Source: Paenibacillus dendrobii | GTDB lineage: Bacteria > Bacillota > Bacilli > Paenibacillales > Paenibacillaceae | Length of the DNA: 64,000 bases | Assembly (NCBI RefSeq): GCF_009807035.1 | Contig: NZ_WUBI01000001.1 | Location: 1,798,001 to 1,862,000 of the forward strand | Direction of reading: 5' to 3' | Shown: one piece after another, positions 47,350-55,983 of the stretch | Layout of the letters: each line of letters opens with the position of its first letter | Numbering within the stretch: position 1 is the first letter of the stretch | The notes under the pieces: model-generated | Databases searched by the model: none | Told to the model about the DNA's origin: nothing | What the model saw: only the letters and a program-made list of their open reading frames with translations | Program-made: the position numbers and the translations under genes

Positions 47350-48306
47350 CTATTTCAATGTCTTTTTGGCGAGGTCATAGCCTTTCCACACGGTAAAGCC
47401 CATTTTGGCATAGAAATCAACCAATTCTGTCCAGTCAATGACCAGGTTTTTTACCCCCCGGCTGGCCAGCTCAGCCACGCCATCCTTAACAATTGCCAAT
47501 CCGTAGCCCTTGCCGCGAAAGCGGTTATCTACGCCCAGCGGTCCGATACCTCCAAGCGGGCCATCAAATAAAGGTGCCCAGTAGGTATTTTGAGCGATCA
47601 GCGGGGACTCTCCATCATTCACTCGGCAAAATCCAATCATTTCTTCCCCCAAAAACAATCCCAGGAACTCACGACCTTTGCCGCCGCGCTCCCAATAGCA
47701 TTGCGCTTCGTAATACCAACGTCCAGGGAAACAGCGTTTGAAGAAACGCAGCATTTCTTCCCGGTCTTTCTCTTCCAATAAACGGGAATGAGCGCCTTCA
47801 ACGTATTCCTGGCGCGCAGCATCTCCGGCTCCGGTTTGGTTAACGAGGTCAAACACCTCGTAGAGCACCTCATAACCCCTGCGCTCCAGCCATGCCTTTG
47901 CTTCTGGGAACGCTTTCGGAATCCCCGGAATGTAGTGCCATGGATCTCTTCCGATGTAAGCCAGTTCCGCACCTGCATCCTTGAGAGCCTGTTCGGCCTG
48001 CTCCAGCAAACGGCTGCCTATCCCTTTCCCTCTAGCATCACTCCGCACCAGAATAGCCTGAATCCATCCTCCGCCGTCACCAAGGTGCATTTCCCGCTGC
48101 TGTTCCTGCCATTTTTTCGCGATCACAAACCCCAGAAGACTTCCGTCCTCGACAGCTAGTTTCGAACCCTCGAGGTAAACGTTCTCATCCTGAAATGTAT
48201 TTTGCCGCATCAACTGCTCGCGCATCGGAAAATCGTCTCCGAGCTCCTGGTTCCACAGCTCGCACATGGGTGCCAGCCAATCCTCGTTCAATGGAATAAT
48301 ATTCAC
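47350..48306 (-). CDS. GNAT acetyltransferase with two GNAT domains
   Basis: A 318-residue protein with two tandem acetyl-CoA-binding folds: GGWIQAILVRSDARGKGIGS near 80-100 and GPLGVDNRFRGKGYGLAIVK in the second half. Both have R-x-x-G-x-G/A loops. The substrate is unknown. The start is GTG at 48306 with GGGAGGG 6 nt upstream. Own promoter at 48383. Confidence 0.82.
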   Translation of the reverse strand: MNIIPLNEDWLAPMCELWNQELGDDFPMREQLMRQNTFQDENVYLEGSKLAVEDGSLLGFVIAKKWQEQQREMHLGDGGGWIQAILVRSDARGKGIGSRLLEQAEQALKDAGAELAYIGRDPWHYIPGIPKAFPEAKAWLERRGYEVLYEVFDLVNQTGAGDAARQEYVEGAHSRLLEEKDREEMLRFFKRCFPGRWYYEAQCYWERGGKGREFLGLFLGEEMIGFCRVNDGESPLIAQNTYWAPLFDGPLGGIGPLGVDNRFRGKGYGLAIVKDGVAELASRGVKNLVIDWTELVDFYAKMGFTVWKGYDLAKKTLK

Positions 48307-48382
48307 GATAAGCCCTCCCGGAAGTTAGAATAAATATTTCAGATAATATTAATCACAATAAAATTTTATTTCATCTAAGGAA

Positions 48383-48411
48383 ATTATATTTTAAATCCTG
48401 GGCGGCATCAA
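48383..48411 (-). promoter_or_regulatory. Strong SigA promoter of the GNAT gene
   Basis: Minus-strand TTGATG (48411-48406) and TATAAT (48388-48383), spacer 17 nt. The transcript would have a leader of about 70 nt. Confidence 0.7.
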
Positions 48412-48440
48412 CCTTTTGCGAGAAATTAACAAAAAAAACA

Positions 48441-48482
48441 AACTGCCGGCTGCGAGGGAAATCCCCATGCAAGCCGGCAGTT
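48441..48482 (-). terminator. Terminator after the M20 dipeptidase gene
   Basis: AACTGCCGGCT (48441-48451) pairs with AGCCGGCAGTT (48472-48482), then T-rich TTGTTTTTTTTGTT on the minus strand. Confidence 0.9.
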
Positions 48483-48498
48483 CTATTGGCAAAGGATA

Positions 48499-49854
48499 TT
48501 AAACTCTTCGAAGGAAATCCACGATCGTCAGCAGGCCTTGATCGAAGTTCTCCAGGTTGAAATGTTCATTTGGAGCATGGAGATTCTCATCCGGAAGTCC
48601 AAAGCCCATGCAAACTACAGGAGCCTCAAGGACGCGCGAGAAGGTCTCCACGATCGGAATCGAACCGCCGTCGCGGGTAAATACCGGGCGCGTGCCGTAT
48701 ACATGCTCATAGGCATCAGCAGCCTTTTGCAGAATCGGCGTAGATGGATCGATCGTAAACGGATTCCCTTTTTCCATCTGCACGACGGTTACCTTCGCAC
48801 CGGTTGGTACATGGCTGTTGATGTGCTTTTCGATCTTGTCGAGAATATCCTGCGGATCCTGATGTCCAACCAGGCGGCAGGTAATTTTCGCGTGAGCTTC
48901 CTTCGGAATGACCGTTTTGCTGCCTTCCCCTTGGAAACCGCCGTACACGCCATTAAGCTCGAGGGTTGGACGTGCCCCGGTTCTTTCGACAAACGTGAAT
49001 CCTTCTTCGCCGAACAGCGCGTCCAGTCCCAGATCTTGCTTCAGCTTGTTTTCATCAATGGACTGCTTTTTGAATTCTTCCCGGTCTTCCGGAGTCAATT
49101 CAAGCACGCCTTTATAGAAGCCTTCCACGCTGACGCGTCCATTCTCATCATGAAGGGAATTCAGCAGGCTGACCATTGCATGCAAGGCGTTCGGAACGCC
49201 TCCGCCGTAAGATCCCGAGTGCAGGTCAGTATTAGCCGTGTGCAGTGCAACTTCCAGCGAGCAAAGACCACGGAGACCGGTACAAATCGCAGGTCTTCCT
49301 TTTTCCAGCAGCGAGGTGTCGGAGATGAGGACCACATCAGACTTCAACATATCCTGATTGGCTTCAAGGAAGCCCGGCAGGTTCGGACTCGATACTTCTT
49401 CTTCACCCTCGATGCAGAACTTGATATTCACAGGCAGTTCCTTTTCCTGGGAAAGGATTGCTTCCACCGCTTTGATATGTAAGAACAGCTGGCCTTTGTC
49501 ATCCGTTGCGCCTCTGGCAAACAATTTACCATCACGAATATCCGGCTCAAACGGAGGTGTCTTCCACAAATTGAGCGGATCGACAGGCTGTACGTCATAA
49601 TGGCCATATACAAGAACTGTCGGCTTGCCTTCAGCATGCAGATAATCGGCATATACGATTGGATGTCCTTTGGTTTCGTGGATCTTGATATTTTCAAGCC
49701 CGGCGCGGGTCATCGTATCTGCAAGCCACTCGGCGGCCTTTTTCACATCCGGTTTGTGCTCGGATAGAGCCGATATGCTTGGAATCGATAACCATTCCTT
49801 CAATTCATTCAAATGCTTGTCTCGATTGTCTTGAAAATAAACTTTGTAATCCAT
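48499..49854 (-). CDS. M20-family dipeptidase
   Basis: A 451-residue zinc peptidase of the M20 carnosinase-like (PepV/CNDP) group. Metal and catalytic motifs are VYGHYDVQPVDP, GATDDKGQL, FCIEGEEEVSSPNL, ISDTSLLEKGRPA and the final NEHFNLENFD. The lid domain lies between about 210 and 330 (HSGSYGGGVPNALHAM). Its exact peptide substrate is unknown. It starts 48 nt after trmD, with no terminator between, so it is likely co-transcribed. Confidence 0.9.
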   Translation of the reverse strand: MDYKVYFQDNRDKHLNELKEWLSIPSISALSEHKPDVKKAAEWLADTMTRAGLENIKIHETKGHPIVYADYLHAEGKPTVLVYGHYDVQPVDPLNLWKTPPFEPDIRDGKLFARGATDDKGQLFLHIKAVEAILSQEKELPVNIKFCIEGEEEVSSPNLPGFLEANQDMLKSDVVLISDTSLLEKGRPAICTGLRGLCSLEVALHTANTDLHSGSYGGGVPNALHAMVSLLNSLHDENGRVSVEGFYKGVLELTPEDREEFKKQSIDENKLKQDLGLDALFGEEGFTFVERTGARPTLELNGVYGGFQGEGSKTVIPKEAHAKITCRLVGHQDPQDILDKIEKHINSHVPTGAKVTVVQMEKGNPFTIDPSTPILQKAADAYEHVYGTRPVFTRDGGSIPIVETFSRVLEAPVVCMGFGLPDENLHAPNEHFNLENFDQGLLTIVDFLRRV

Positions 49855-49902
49855 AGGTATCCTCCTTAGTTGGTCATCATAGTTTGCAGCAGAAAATTCG
49901 GT

Positions 49903-50655
49903 TTAACTGCCGTCTTCCTGCTGCTCTTGTTTGAGTCGTTGAATAATCTTGAAGTCCTGATCCGTCAACACAGCCTTATCCAGCATATCCGGGCGACGCT
50001 GAAGCGTACGTTTTAAAGCCTGTTCCCGCCGCCACACCTCAATATTGGCATGATGTCCGCTCAGCAGAATATCAGGTACCTTAAAGCCTCTGAATTCGGC
50101 TGGCCGGGTATAATGCGGATACTCGAGCAGACCTGTGCTGAAGGAATCCGTAATGGCAGAGGATTCATTTCCTAGTACGCCAGGCAGCAGCCTTACTACA
50201 GAATCAATGGCAACCATTGCAGGCAGTTCGCCGCCCGTGAGCACATAGTCGCCGATCGACAGTTCATCCGTGACCAAATGTTCCCGAATCCGTTCATCGT
50301 ACCCCTCATAATGCCCGCAGATGAAGATCAGATGCTCCTCCGACGAAAGCTCCTCCGCTTTCTGCTGTGTGAACGTCTCCCCTTGCGGACACATTAAAAT
50401 GACTCTGGGCGCTGCGGAGCTCTGGGACAGCAAATCCTCCACGGCAGCAAAAATCGGATCCGGCTTCAGCACCATTCCGCCTCCGCCGCCGTAAGGGGTA
50501 TCATCCACCGTACCATGTTTGTTACCCGAATAATCCCGGAAATTAACGGCATTCAGGCTTACAATGCCTTTTTCTTGAGCTTTTCCGAGTATACTCGAAC
50601 GGAATACGCCATCCATCATTTCCGGGAACAGCGTCAGCACATCTACTTTCATCAT
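49903..50655 (-). CDS. trmD: tRNA (guanine-37-N1)-methyltransferase TrmD
   Basis: Methylates G37 next to the anticodon to keep the reading frame. SPOUT deep-knot motifs are [31 protein letters not shown] and [17 protein letters not shown]. The start is ATG at 50655 or 50652, the first 1 nt from the rimM stop. The length is 250 aa. Confidence 0.96.
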   Translation of the reverse strand: MMKVDVLTLFPEMMDGVFRSSILGKAQEKGIVSLNAVNFRDYSGNKHGTVDDTPYGGGGGMVLKPDPIFAAVEDLLSQSSAAPRVILMCPQGETFTQQKAEELSSEEHLIFICGHYEGYDERIREHLVTDELSIGDYVLTGGELPAMVAIDSVVRLLPGVLGNESSAITDSFSTGLLEYPHYTRPAEFRGFKVPDILLSGHHANIEVWRREQALKRTLQRRPDMLDKAVLTDQDFKIIQRLKQEQQEDGS

Positions 50656-50656
50656 G

Positions 50657-51175
50657 TTACAGCAGTCCTTCCATCAGATGCACCCGTACCTTCTTATCCT
50701 TCACGTTGACATCCAGCACGACATCATCAATATATGGAATAAGAATGCTTTTTCCATCGGACGACTTAACGACCCATACATCGTTTGCACCTGGTGTAAG
50801 AATTTCGGTAATCACGCCAAGGTCCTTATCTTCATCAGTCACGACATGGCAGCCGACAATCTGATGGAAATAATACTCGTCATCGGGCAATTCCACCAAG
50901 TCATCCTGAGTGACCTTCAACATACTTCCCTTAAACTTCTCCACCTCATTAATATGCTCATAACCTTCCAGCTTCACAATGTACATGTTCTTATGAAATC
51001 TGGATGATTGTACGGTTACAGGCAGCGGTGCCTTGCCATCTGCGGGCACAATCAGGAGCTCGCTATCCTTGGCGAAGCGGATCTCCGGAAAGTCCGTATG
51101 GGGCAACACCTTGATTTCCCCTTTAATTCCATGCGTATTTACAATCTTGCCTACGTTCATTAGTTGTTGCGGCAT
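50657..51175 (-). CDS. rimM: Ribosome maturation factor RimM
   Basis: 30S maturation factor that binds S19. N-terminal [18 protein letters not shown] and a PRC-barrel region with [16 protein letters not shown] and [12 protein letters not shown] are typical. The ATG at 51175 follows AGGAGG with 5 nt spacing and gives 172 aa. It is adjacent to trmD but separated from khpA by a hairpin-rich gap. Confidence 0.95.
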   Translation of the reverse strand: MPQQLMNVGKIVNTHGIKGEIKVLPHTDFPEIRFAKDSELLIVPADGKAPLPVTVQSSRFHKNMYIVKLEGYEHINEVEKFKGSMLKVTQDDLVELPDDEYYFHQIVGCHVVTDEDKDLGVITEILTPGANDVWVVKSSDGKSILIPYIDDVVLDVNVKDKKVRVHLMEGLL

Positions 51176-51380
51176 AGTTTCCTCCTGGCTCTTCATCGCT
51201 ACTTGCGCAGCCCCTGCGGACTAGACAACAAAAACGCACACCCCATCATTGGCAGCGGCATTTATAAGATGCTCATCTATGAGACAGTATGATTCCTGTC
51301 TCTTCCTTTATATATAAAAAAAACGTCTGTCGACGTATAATCAGAGGTGATGGACCGCTGTTGACGGTAGTTTTTTTTGC

Positions 51381-51421
51381 GATTATAGAACGTCCTGCCT
51401 AAAGCGGAACATTCTATAATC
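51381..51421. repeat. Long inverted repeat between khpA and rimM
   Basis: GATTATAGAA (51381-51390) and TTCTATAATC (51412-51421) are perfectly complementary and extend inward to about 15 pairs with G-U. Runs of eight T and six A flank it. Confidence 0.85.
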
Positions 51422-51424
51422 TTC

Positions 51425-51454
51425 AAAAAAGGGCTAGGAAATACATCCTAACCC
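51425..51454 (-). terminator. Intrinsic terminator downstream of khpA
   Basis: On the minus strand GGGTTAGGA pairs with TCCTAGCCC (loop TGTATT) and is followed by TTTTTTG. It is 14 nt after the khpA stop. Confidence 0.8.
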
Positions 51455-51467
51455 CCTCCGTATACCT

Positions 51468-51698
51468 TTAAGATATAATATCCACGGTTACGCGTTTATC
51501 CATTTTGACTGCTGCAGAAGTCACGACCGTGCGAAGCGCTTTGGCGATCCGTCCCTGCTTCCCGATAACCTTACCCACATCATCAGGATGTACGGTAAGC
51601 TCATAGACAACCAGGTGGTCTTTCTCCACCTTCTTCACGATCACATCTTCGGGATGATCCACTAAAGCCTTAGCAATAACTCCAACTAATTCTTCCAT
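51468..51698 (-). CDS. khpA: KH-domain RNA-binding protein KhpA (YlqC)
   Basis: A 76-residue RNA-binding protein that works with KhpB. The KH loop is GKVIGKQGRIAKALR. It lies between rpsP and rimM, the standard position. SD GAGGG precedes the ATG at 51698. Confidence 0.93.
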   Translation of the reverse strand: MEELVGVIAKALVDHPEDVIVKKVEKDHLVVYELTVHPDDVGKVIGKQGRIAKALRTVVTSAAVKMDKRVTVDIIS

Positions 51699-51720
51699 AG
51701 ATAACCCTCACAATCAGTCA

Positions 51721-51993
51721 TTATTTCTGTTGCTTAGACTCATGGAACTTCTTCATTACGCCCGCTTTGCTAAGCAAGTTGCGAACAGTGTCGGAAGCTT
51801 GTGCACCATTTTGGAGCCATGCAAGAGCTTTATCTTCATCGATTTTAACTTCAGCCGGTTGTTGAACCGGGTTGTAGTAACCGATTTCTTCGATAAAACG
51901 GCCGTCACGCGGGGAACGGGAATCCGATACCACGATACGGTAGAAAGGAGCTTTATGAGCACCCATGCGTTTCAGACGAATACGTACTGCCAC
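51721..51993 (-). CDS. rpsP: 30S ribosomal protein S16
   Basis: Ribosomal protein S16. It starts at GTG 51993 ([20 protein letters not shown]) behind AAGGAGGTG, giving the standard 90 aa. The upstream reading to 52011 would start inside the SD and is rejected. Confidence 0.96.
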   Translation of the reverse strand: MAVRIRLKRMGAHKAPFYRIVVSDSRSPRDGRFIEEIGYYNPVQQPAEVKIDEDKALAWLQNGAQASDTVRNLLSKAGVMKKFHESKQQK

Positions 51994-52055
51994 GAAATTC
52001 ACCTCCTTCAATAAAATAAGATTAATGATGGCTTACATGATATATTCCCAGGCTT

Positions 52056-53438
52056 TTAACGGAACGGGAATTTCATTCCGCCTTTGCCGGCTAATCCTTT
52101 AAGCTGCTTCAAGGCTTTGCCCTTGGGACCTTTCGGACCCATCATATCGGAAAATTGCTTCATCATCCGGCGCATTTCATCAAATTGCTTGATCAGTCGG
52201 TTAACCTCGGCCAACGAGGTACCGCTGCCTGTCGCAATCCGCTTGCGGCGGTTATGGTTGATGATGTCCGGGCTCTGTTTTTCCGTCTTGGTCATGGATT
52301 GAACAATGGCTTCAATCCGTCCCATTTGCTTCTCGTCAACCTTCAGGTCCTTCGTTTGCTTCAGCTTGCCCATGCCGGGAATCATATCCATAATCTGATC
52401 GATTGGCCCCAGCTTCTTAACCTGCTCCATTTGTTCCAGGAAATCATCGAACGTAAATTCCGCATTGCGCATTTTCCGTTCCATTTCCTTGGCTTTCTCG
52501 GTGTCGATATTAGACTGAGCCTTTTCAATCAAGGACAGCATATCGCCCATGCCGAGAATCCGCGAAGCCATCCGTTCCGGATGGAAAGGCTCAAGCGCAT
52601 CGATCTTCTCGCCCAGAGCGGCGAATTTGATCGGGCAACCTGTTACAGCTTTGACGGACAATGCAGCACCGCCGCGGGTATCGCCATCGAGCTTGGTGAG
52701 CACGACGCCTGTCAGCTCAAGCTGTTTGTTAAAGGTATCCGCCACATTGACGGCATCCTGACCTGTCATCGCATCTACAACGAGGAGAACTTCATCGGGC
52801 TTAATCTCGCTGTGGATTTGCCGCAACTCTTCCATGAGCTCTTCATCGACATGAAGACGGCCTGCGGTATCGACAATCAGATAGTCATTTCCGTTCTCTT
52901 TCGCATGCTGCAAGCTCTGCTTGGCAATCTCAACCGGGCTTGTCTTGTCACCCAGCGAGAAGACGGGAACATTGATCTGCTCCCCCAGCACCTGCAGCTG
53001 CTTGATAGCTGCCGGACGGTAAATATCGCCTGCAACGAGCAGCGGACGGTGGTTTTGCTTCTGCAGCATCTTCGCCAGCTTACCGGAAGTTGTGGTCTTA
53101 CCAGCGCCTTGCAGACCGACCATCATAATGACAGTTGGCGGCTTGTTCGCCTTAGACAGCTTCGCTTGGCTTCCGCCCATGAGCTCCGTGAGCTCCTTGT
53201 TAACGATATCGATGATCACCATGCCAGGCGTGAAGCTCTCCATCACATCCGTACCGATGGCTTTCTCCTTCACCTTGGCAACGAAATCCTTGACGACTTT
53301 AAAGTTAACGTCAGCTTCCAGGAGGGCAAGACGCACCTCGCGCATCGCCTCATTTACATCATCCTCGGATACCTTGCCTTTGCCGCGCAGCTTGCTGAAC
53401 ACATTCTGCAGCCTGCTAGTCAATCCTTCAAATGCCAT
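52056..53438 (-). CDS. ffh: Signal recognition particle protein Ffh
   Basis: SRP54 protein that binds signal peptides and 4.5S/scRNA. The N domain is followed by GTPase motifs GLQGAGKTTTSGKLAKML, DTAGRLHVDEELM and TKLDGDTRGG. The Met-rich M domain includes MMKQFSDMMGPKGPKGKALK. The length is 460 aa. SD AAGGAGG lies before the ATG at 53438, 24 nt after ylxM. Confidence 0.96.
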   Translation of the reverse strand: MAFEGLTSRLQNVFSKLRGKGKVSEDDVNEAMREVRLALLEADVNFKVVKDFVAKVKEKAIGTDVMESFTPGMVIIDIVNKELTELMGGSQAKLSKANKPPTVIMMVGLQGAGKTTTSGKLAKMLQKQNHRPLLVAGDIYRPAAIKQLQVLGEQINVPVFSLGDKTSPVEIAKQSLQHAKENGNDYLIVDTAGRLHVDEELMEELRQIHSEIKPDEVLLVVDAMTGQDAVNVADTFNKQLELTGVVLTKLDGDTRGGAALSVKAVTGCPIKFAALGEKIDALEPFHPERMASRILGMGDMLSLIEKAQSNIDTEKAKEMERKMRNAEFTFDDFLEQMEQVKKLGPIDQIMDMIPGMGKLKQTKDLKVDEKQMGRIEAIVQSMTKTEKQSPDIINHNRRKRIATGSGTSLAEVNRLIKQFDEMRRMMKQFSDMMGPKGPKGKALKQLKGLAGKGGMKFPFR

Positions 53439-53462
53439 GGATCGCCACCTCCTTCATTTGCT

Positions 53463-53819
53463 TTATTCCCATGCATCCAATTGATCCATAATTTCGTTTA
53501 TATGAGACTTCTTATCGTGCTCCATTGCGCTGGAATTCACCAGCTCACGCAGCTTTTCCAGTCTCCGCGTACGCTGATCATGCTTTTTTAAAAGTCCGAG
53601 CTTCTCTTCATACTGCTCAAGCACCTGCTCGGCTCGTTTGATATGTTCGTATACCGCCTGTCGGCTGATCTCAAACTCGGCCGCGATCTCCCCAAGGGAA
53701 AAATCATCATGAAAGTAATATTTAAGGAACGTCTGCTGTTTCTCAGTGAGCAGTAGTTCATAAAAGTCGAATAACAAATTGATTCGATTCGTTTTCTCGA
53801 GTCTATTCTCCTGACTCAT
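53463..53819 (-). CDS. ylxM: YlxM-family HTH SRP-associated regulator
   Basis: A 118-residue helix-turn-helix protein. RINLLFDFYELLLTEKQQTF and LGEIAAEFEISRQAVYEHIK are the family motifs. In some Gram-positives YlxM interacts with SRP. It is the first gene of the ffh-rpsP-khpA-rimM-trmD transcript. Confidence 0.92.
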   Translation of the reverse strand: MSQENRLEKTNRINLLFDFYELLLTEKQQTFLKYYFHDDFSLGEIAAEFEISRQAVYEHIKRAEQVLEQYEEKLGLLKKHDQRTRRLEKLRELVNSSAMEHDKKSHINEIMDQLDAWE

Positions 53820-53874
53820 TCAGGGGCACTCCCTTCGTCAAGGAAAAACACTTTACACTTCTTTAACGTTCATT

Positions 53875-53924
53875 ATCATACATAAAACAAAGAAAGATGT
53901 CAAGCATTTATCCTTGTCATCTTT
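53875..53924 (-). promoter_or_regulatory. Strong SigA promoter of ylxM-ffh overlapping a hairpin of the upstream gene
   Basis: Minus-strand TTGACA (53903-53898) and TATGAT (53880-53875) have a 17-nt spacer. An inverted repeat, AAAGATGTCAAG (53893-53904) with CTTGTCATCTTT (53913-53924), 11 of 12 matching, covers the -35 and may also end hlyIII transcription. Confidence 0.75.
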
Positions 53925-53979
53925 CCATTGACTCTTCAAGTGTCGCATCCGGTTGTTTCGTCTTTGTGGAATCTAGTCT

Positions 53980-54627
53980 TTATGACCATGGAAGCAGATA
54001 AACCAGTACGGCGAAAAAGTGAACGACACTGCCTCCGAGGACGAACAGATGCCAGATCGCGTGATGATAAGGAAATCCCCGCCATACATAAAAAACGGTT
54101 CCCAGTGTGTATAGCAGTCCACCTACCGCGAGCAGTACGATCCCGCCCGTCGCGATGGAGGCCGTAAGCGGTCCCCAGGCAATAACAACCATCCAGCCCA
54201 TCAGAAGATAGAAAATCGTGGACATGAATAGAAAGCGTTTTGTAAAAAAGGCTTTGAACACACATCCGAGAATAGCGATCCCCCATACGGTACCGAACAA
54301 GGACCAGCCCAGCGGACCGCGGATAGCAACCAGCATAAACGGTGTGTAGGTACCGGCAATATACAAGTAAATAGAGGAGTGGTCGAATATTTCAAACAAA
54401 TCCTTAACCTTGCCCTCTTTAAAACTGTGAACCAGCGTGGAATTGAGGTATAGAATCAGCATCGTCGTTCCATATACCGAAAAGCTGACGATATGCCAGG
54501 CCGTCCCTTTCATTGTCGAGAAAACAATCAGAAGCACCAGCGCGGCTATGCTGAGCAATGCTCCAATTCCATGCGTAATGGCATTTGCCACTTCTTCTCT
54601 CCGGCTATAGGTATGCGTATTGGCCAT
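53980..54627 (-). CDS. Hemolysin III / PAQR-like membrane protein
   Basis: A 215-residue protein with seven membrane segments. The family motifs are EEVANAITHGIGALLSIAAL, LFEIFDHSSIYLYIAGTYTP and AIWHLFVLGGSVVHFFAVL, with metal-site Ser/His/Asp residues. Biochemical role is uncertain; hemolysis in these proteins is not proven generally. The ATG at 54627 follows AGAGGA with 6 nt spacing. A TATAAT lies at 54664-54659. Confidence 0.85.
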   Translation of the reverse strand: MANTHTYSRREEVANAITHGIGALLSIAALVLLIVFSTMKGTAWHIVSFSVYGTTMLILYLNSTLVHSFKEGKVKDLFEIFDHSSIYLYIAGTYTPFMLVAIRGPLGWSLFGTVWGIAILGCVFKAFFTKRFLFMSTIFYLLMGWMVVIAWGPLTASIATGGIVLLAVGGLLYTLGTVFYVWRGFPYHHAIWHLFVLGGSVVHFFAVLVYLLPWS

Positions 54628-54926
54628 GAATAATCCTCTCATTGTTTCTTTTCTTATCATTATACTCTTTCCTCCCCTTCCTTTTCCACTTCCGTAAATC
54701 CGGCTGCTCTGGGCTGTCTTGTGAAAGATCGAGGTCAGAATCTTTTATATAGGCTAATCACCAAATCTAGTAAAAGTGGTAACTATATCCAATCTAATCG
54801 AGCAGCAGAACATATATTGTTCATTGACTCACAAAATCCCCCCACAAAGTGACGCCTAACTTTGAAGTCTATCCGGATGCTTTGCGGGAACCCCTGAATT
54901 TATACTTTCTGATATGAGAAGGAGGT
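54628..54926. other. Divergent intergenic region between hlyIII and the glycosyltransferase gene
   Basis: About 300 nt. A minus-strand TATAAT (54664-54659) fits hlyIII. For the plus-strand operon I see no strong SigA promoter. The CATATATT (near 54810) is only weakly like a sporulation SigE -10. Confidence 0.4.
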
Positions 54927-54935
54927 ATGTACACG

Positions 54936-55955
54936 GTGGCAATCATAATCTACCCCAAAACGATGAACTGGACCTATATGAGGCAGCGACCGCAACAGCT
55001 TCTCACCCAACTGGGAGCTCAAGGGCATCAGGTTTTCTTCGAAAATCTGGCTCCGCTGGACCGTGAACTCGTGGAAGTCGAGCCTAATGTGTTCTTGTTC
55101 ACCGATCATCATGCCTTCGTCAGACAAAAGCTTCGCCATCTGAGAAAATCGCAGCCCGTGATCGGTTGGACGACATGGGCCAAACAACGGACAAGGCTCT
55201 CTTCCTTGTATCGTCCGGATGCAGTGATTTATGACTGCTGCGATGAATTCCCCCAATGGGCGAAATATGAGCCGAAAATGGTGGATGCCGCAGACCATTT
55301 GGTATGCACAGCTGAAAATATCCGTACCCGGCTCTCGCTGGCCTATCCGGATAAACCGCTGACATTGATCCCAAACGGAGCTGACGAAGGATTCTTTAAC
55401 ATCCCTGCCGCAGAACGGCCGCGCGACCTGCCTCCTGGCAAGATCGTTGCTTATATCGGCGCATGGGCCTACTGGCTGGATCATGAACTGATGGCCAAAG
55501 CAGCCAAGGCTTATCCGGATGTTCAATTTGTATCCATTGGCGCAGCCTACGGCGACATTCCCGACTATACTCGTCTGTCCAACGTTCATATTCTAGGCGA
55601 AAAACCCCATCAGGAGCTGAAAAGCTATCTTAAGCACATTGATGTGGCTGTCATCCCTTTCCAATATCATCCCATTACTCTCGCTACAAATCCTGTTAAA
55701 GCTTATGAATATCTGGCAGCAGGTGTGCCTGTTTTATCGACCGCTTTGCCAGAATGTATCCGCATGGAGCCTCATCTCACGACTGCAACCTCTCACACCG
55801 ACTTTATCCAAAAACTTGGCTACACGCTGTCCCGTCCGGATGATCCGGAAATGCGCGAAGCAAGAGTTGCCTTTGCCCGGCTCAATCGCTGGCAGGATCG
55901 CGGCGAGGCAGCACACAACGTCATTATGGAAGTTTTGAAACAAAAAGGTCTCTAA
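54936..55955 (+). CDS. Glycosyltransferase, GT-B fold (TuaH-like)
   Basis: A 339-residue retaining-type GT-B enzyme. The N-terminal IIIYPKTMNWTYMRQRPQQL resembles TuaH-like proteins. The acceptor domain ends near TLIPNGADEGFFNIP and the nucleotide-binding domain has VAYIGAWAYWLDHELMAKAA and KAYEYLAAGVPVLSTALPEC. GTG start at 54936 (10 nt from AGGAGG); the ATG at 54927 is only 1 nt from the SD. First gene of a plus-strand operon. Sugar and acceptor are unknown. Confidence 0.85.
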   Translation: MAIIIYPKTMNWTYMRQRPQQLLTQLGAQGHQVFFENLAPLDRELVEVEPNVFLFTDHHAFVRQKLRHLRKSQPVIGWTTWAKQRTRLSSLYRPDAVIYDCCDEFPQWAKYEPKMVDAADHLVCTAENIRTRLSLAYPDKPLTLIPNGADEGFFNIPAAERPRDLPPGKIVAYIGAWAYWLDHELMAKAAKAYPDVQFVSIGAAYGDIPDYTRLSNVHILGEKPHQELKSYLKHIDVAVIPFQYHPITLATNPVKAYEYLAAGVPVLSTALPECIRMEPHLTTATSHTDFIQKLGYTLSRPDDPEMREARVAFARLNRWQDRGEAAHNVIMEVLKQKGL

Positions 55956-55983
55956 TGCTCAGTAACAAAGGAGGAATGAATCC

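Larger units (their letters stand above)
51197..51467 (-). other. Hairpin-rich gap between khpA and rimM
   Basis: About 270 nt without a gene. In transcript order it holds a terminator (51425-51454), a long inverted repeat (51381-51421), a short stem ACGTC/GACGT (51323-51336) before a T run, GAGACAG/CTGTCTC (51281-51302), AGATG/CATCT (near 51267-51278) and CGCAG/CTGCG (near 51208-51220). Confidence 0.7.

Noticed and set aside
52155..53591. 478-codon plus-strand reading frame
   Set aside because: Antisense to ffh and ylxM; Leu/His-rich shadow frame.
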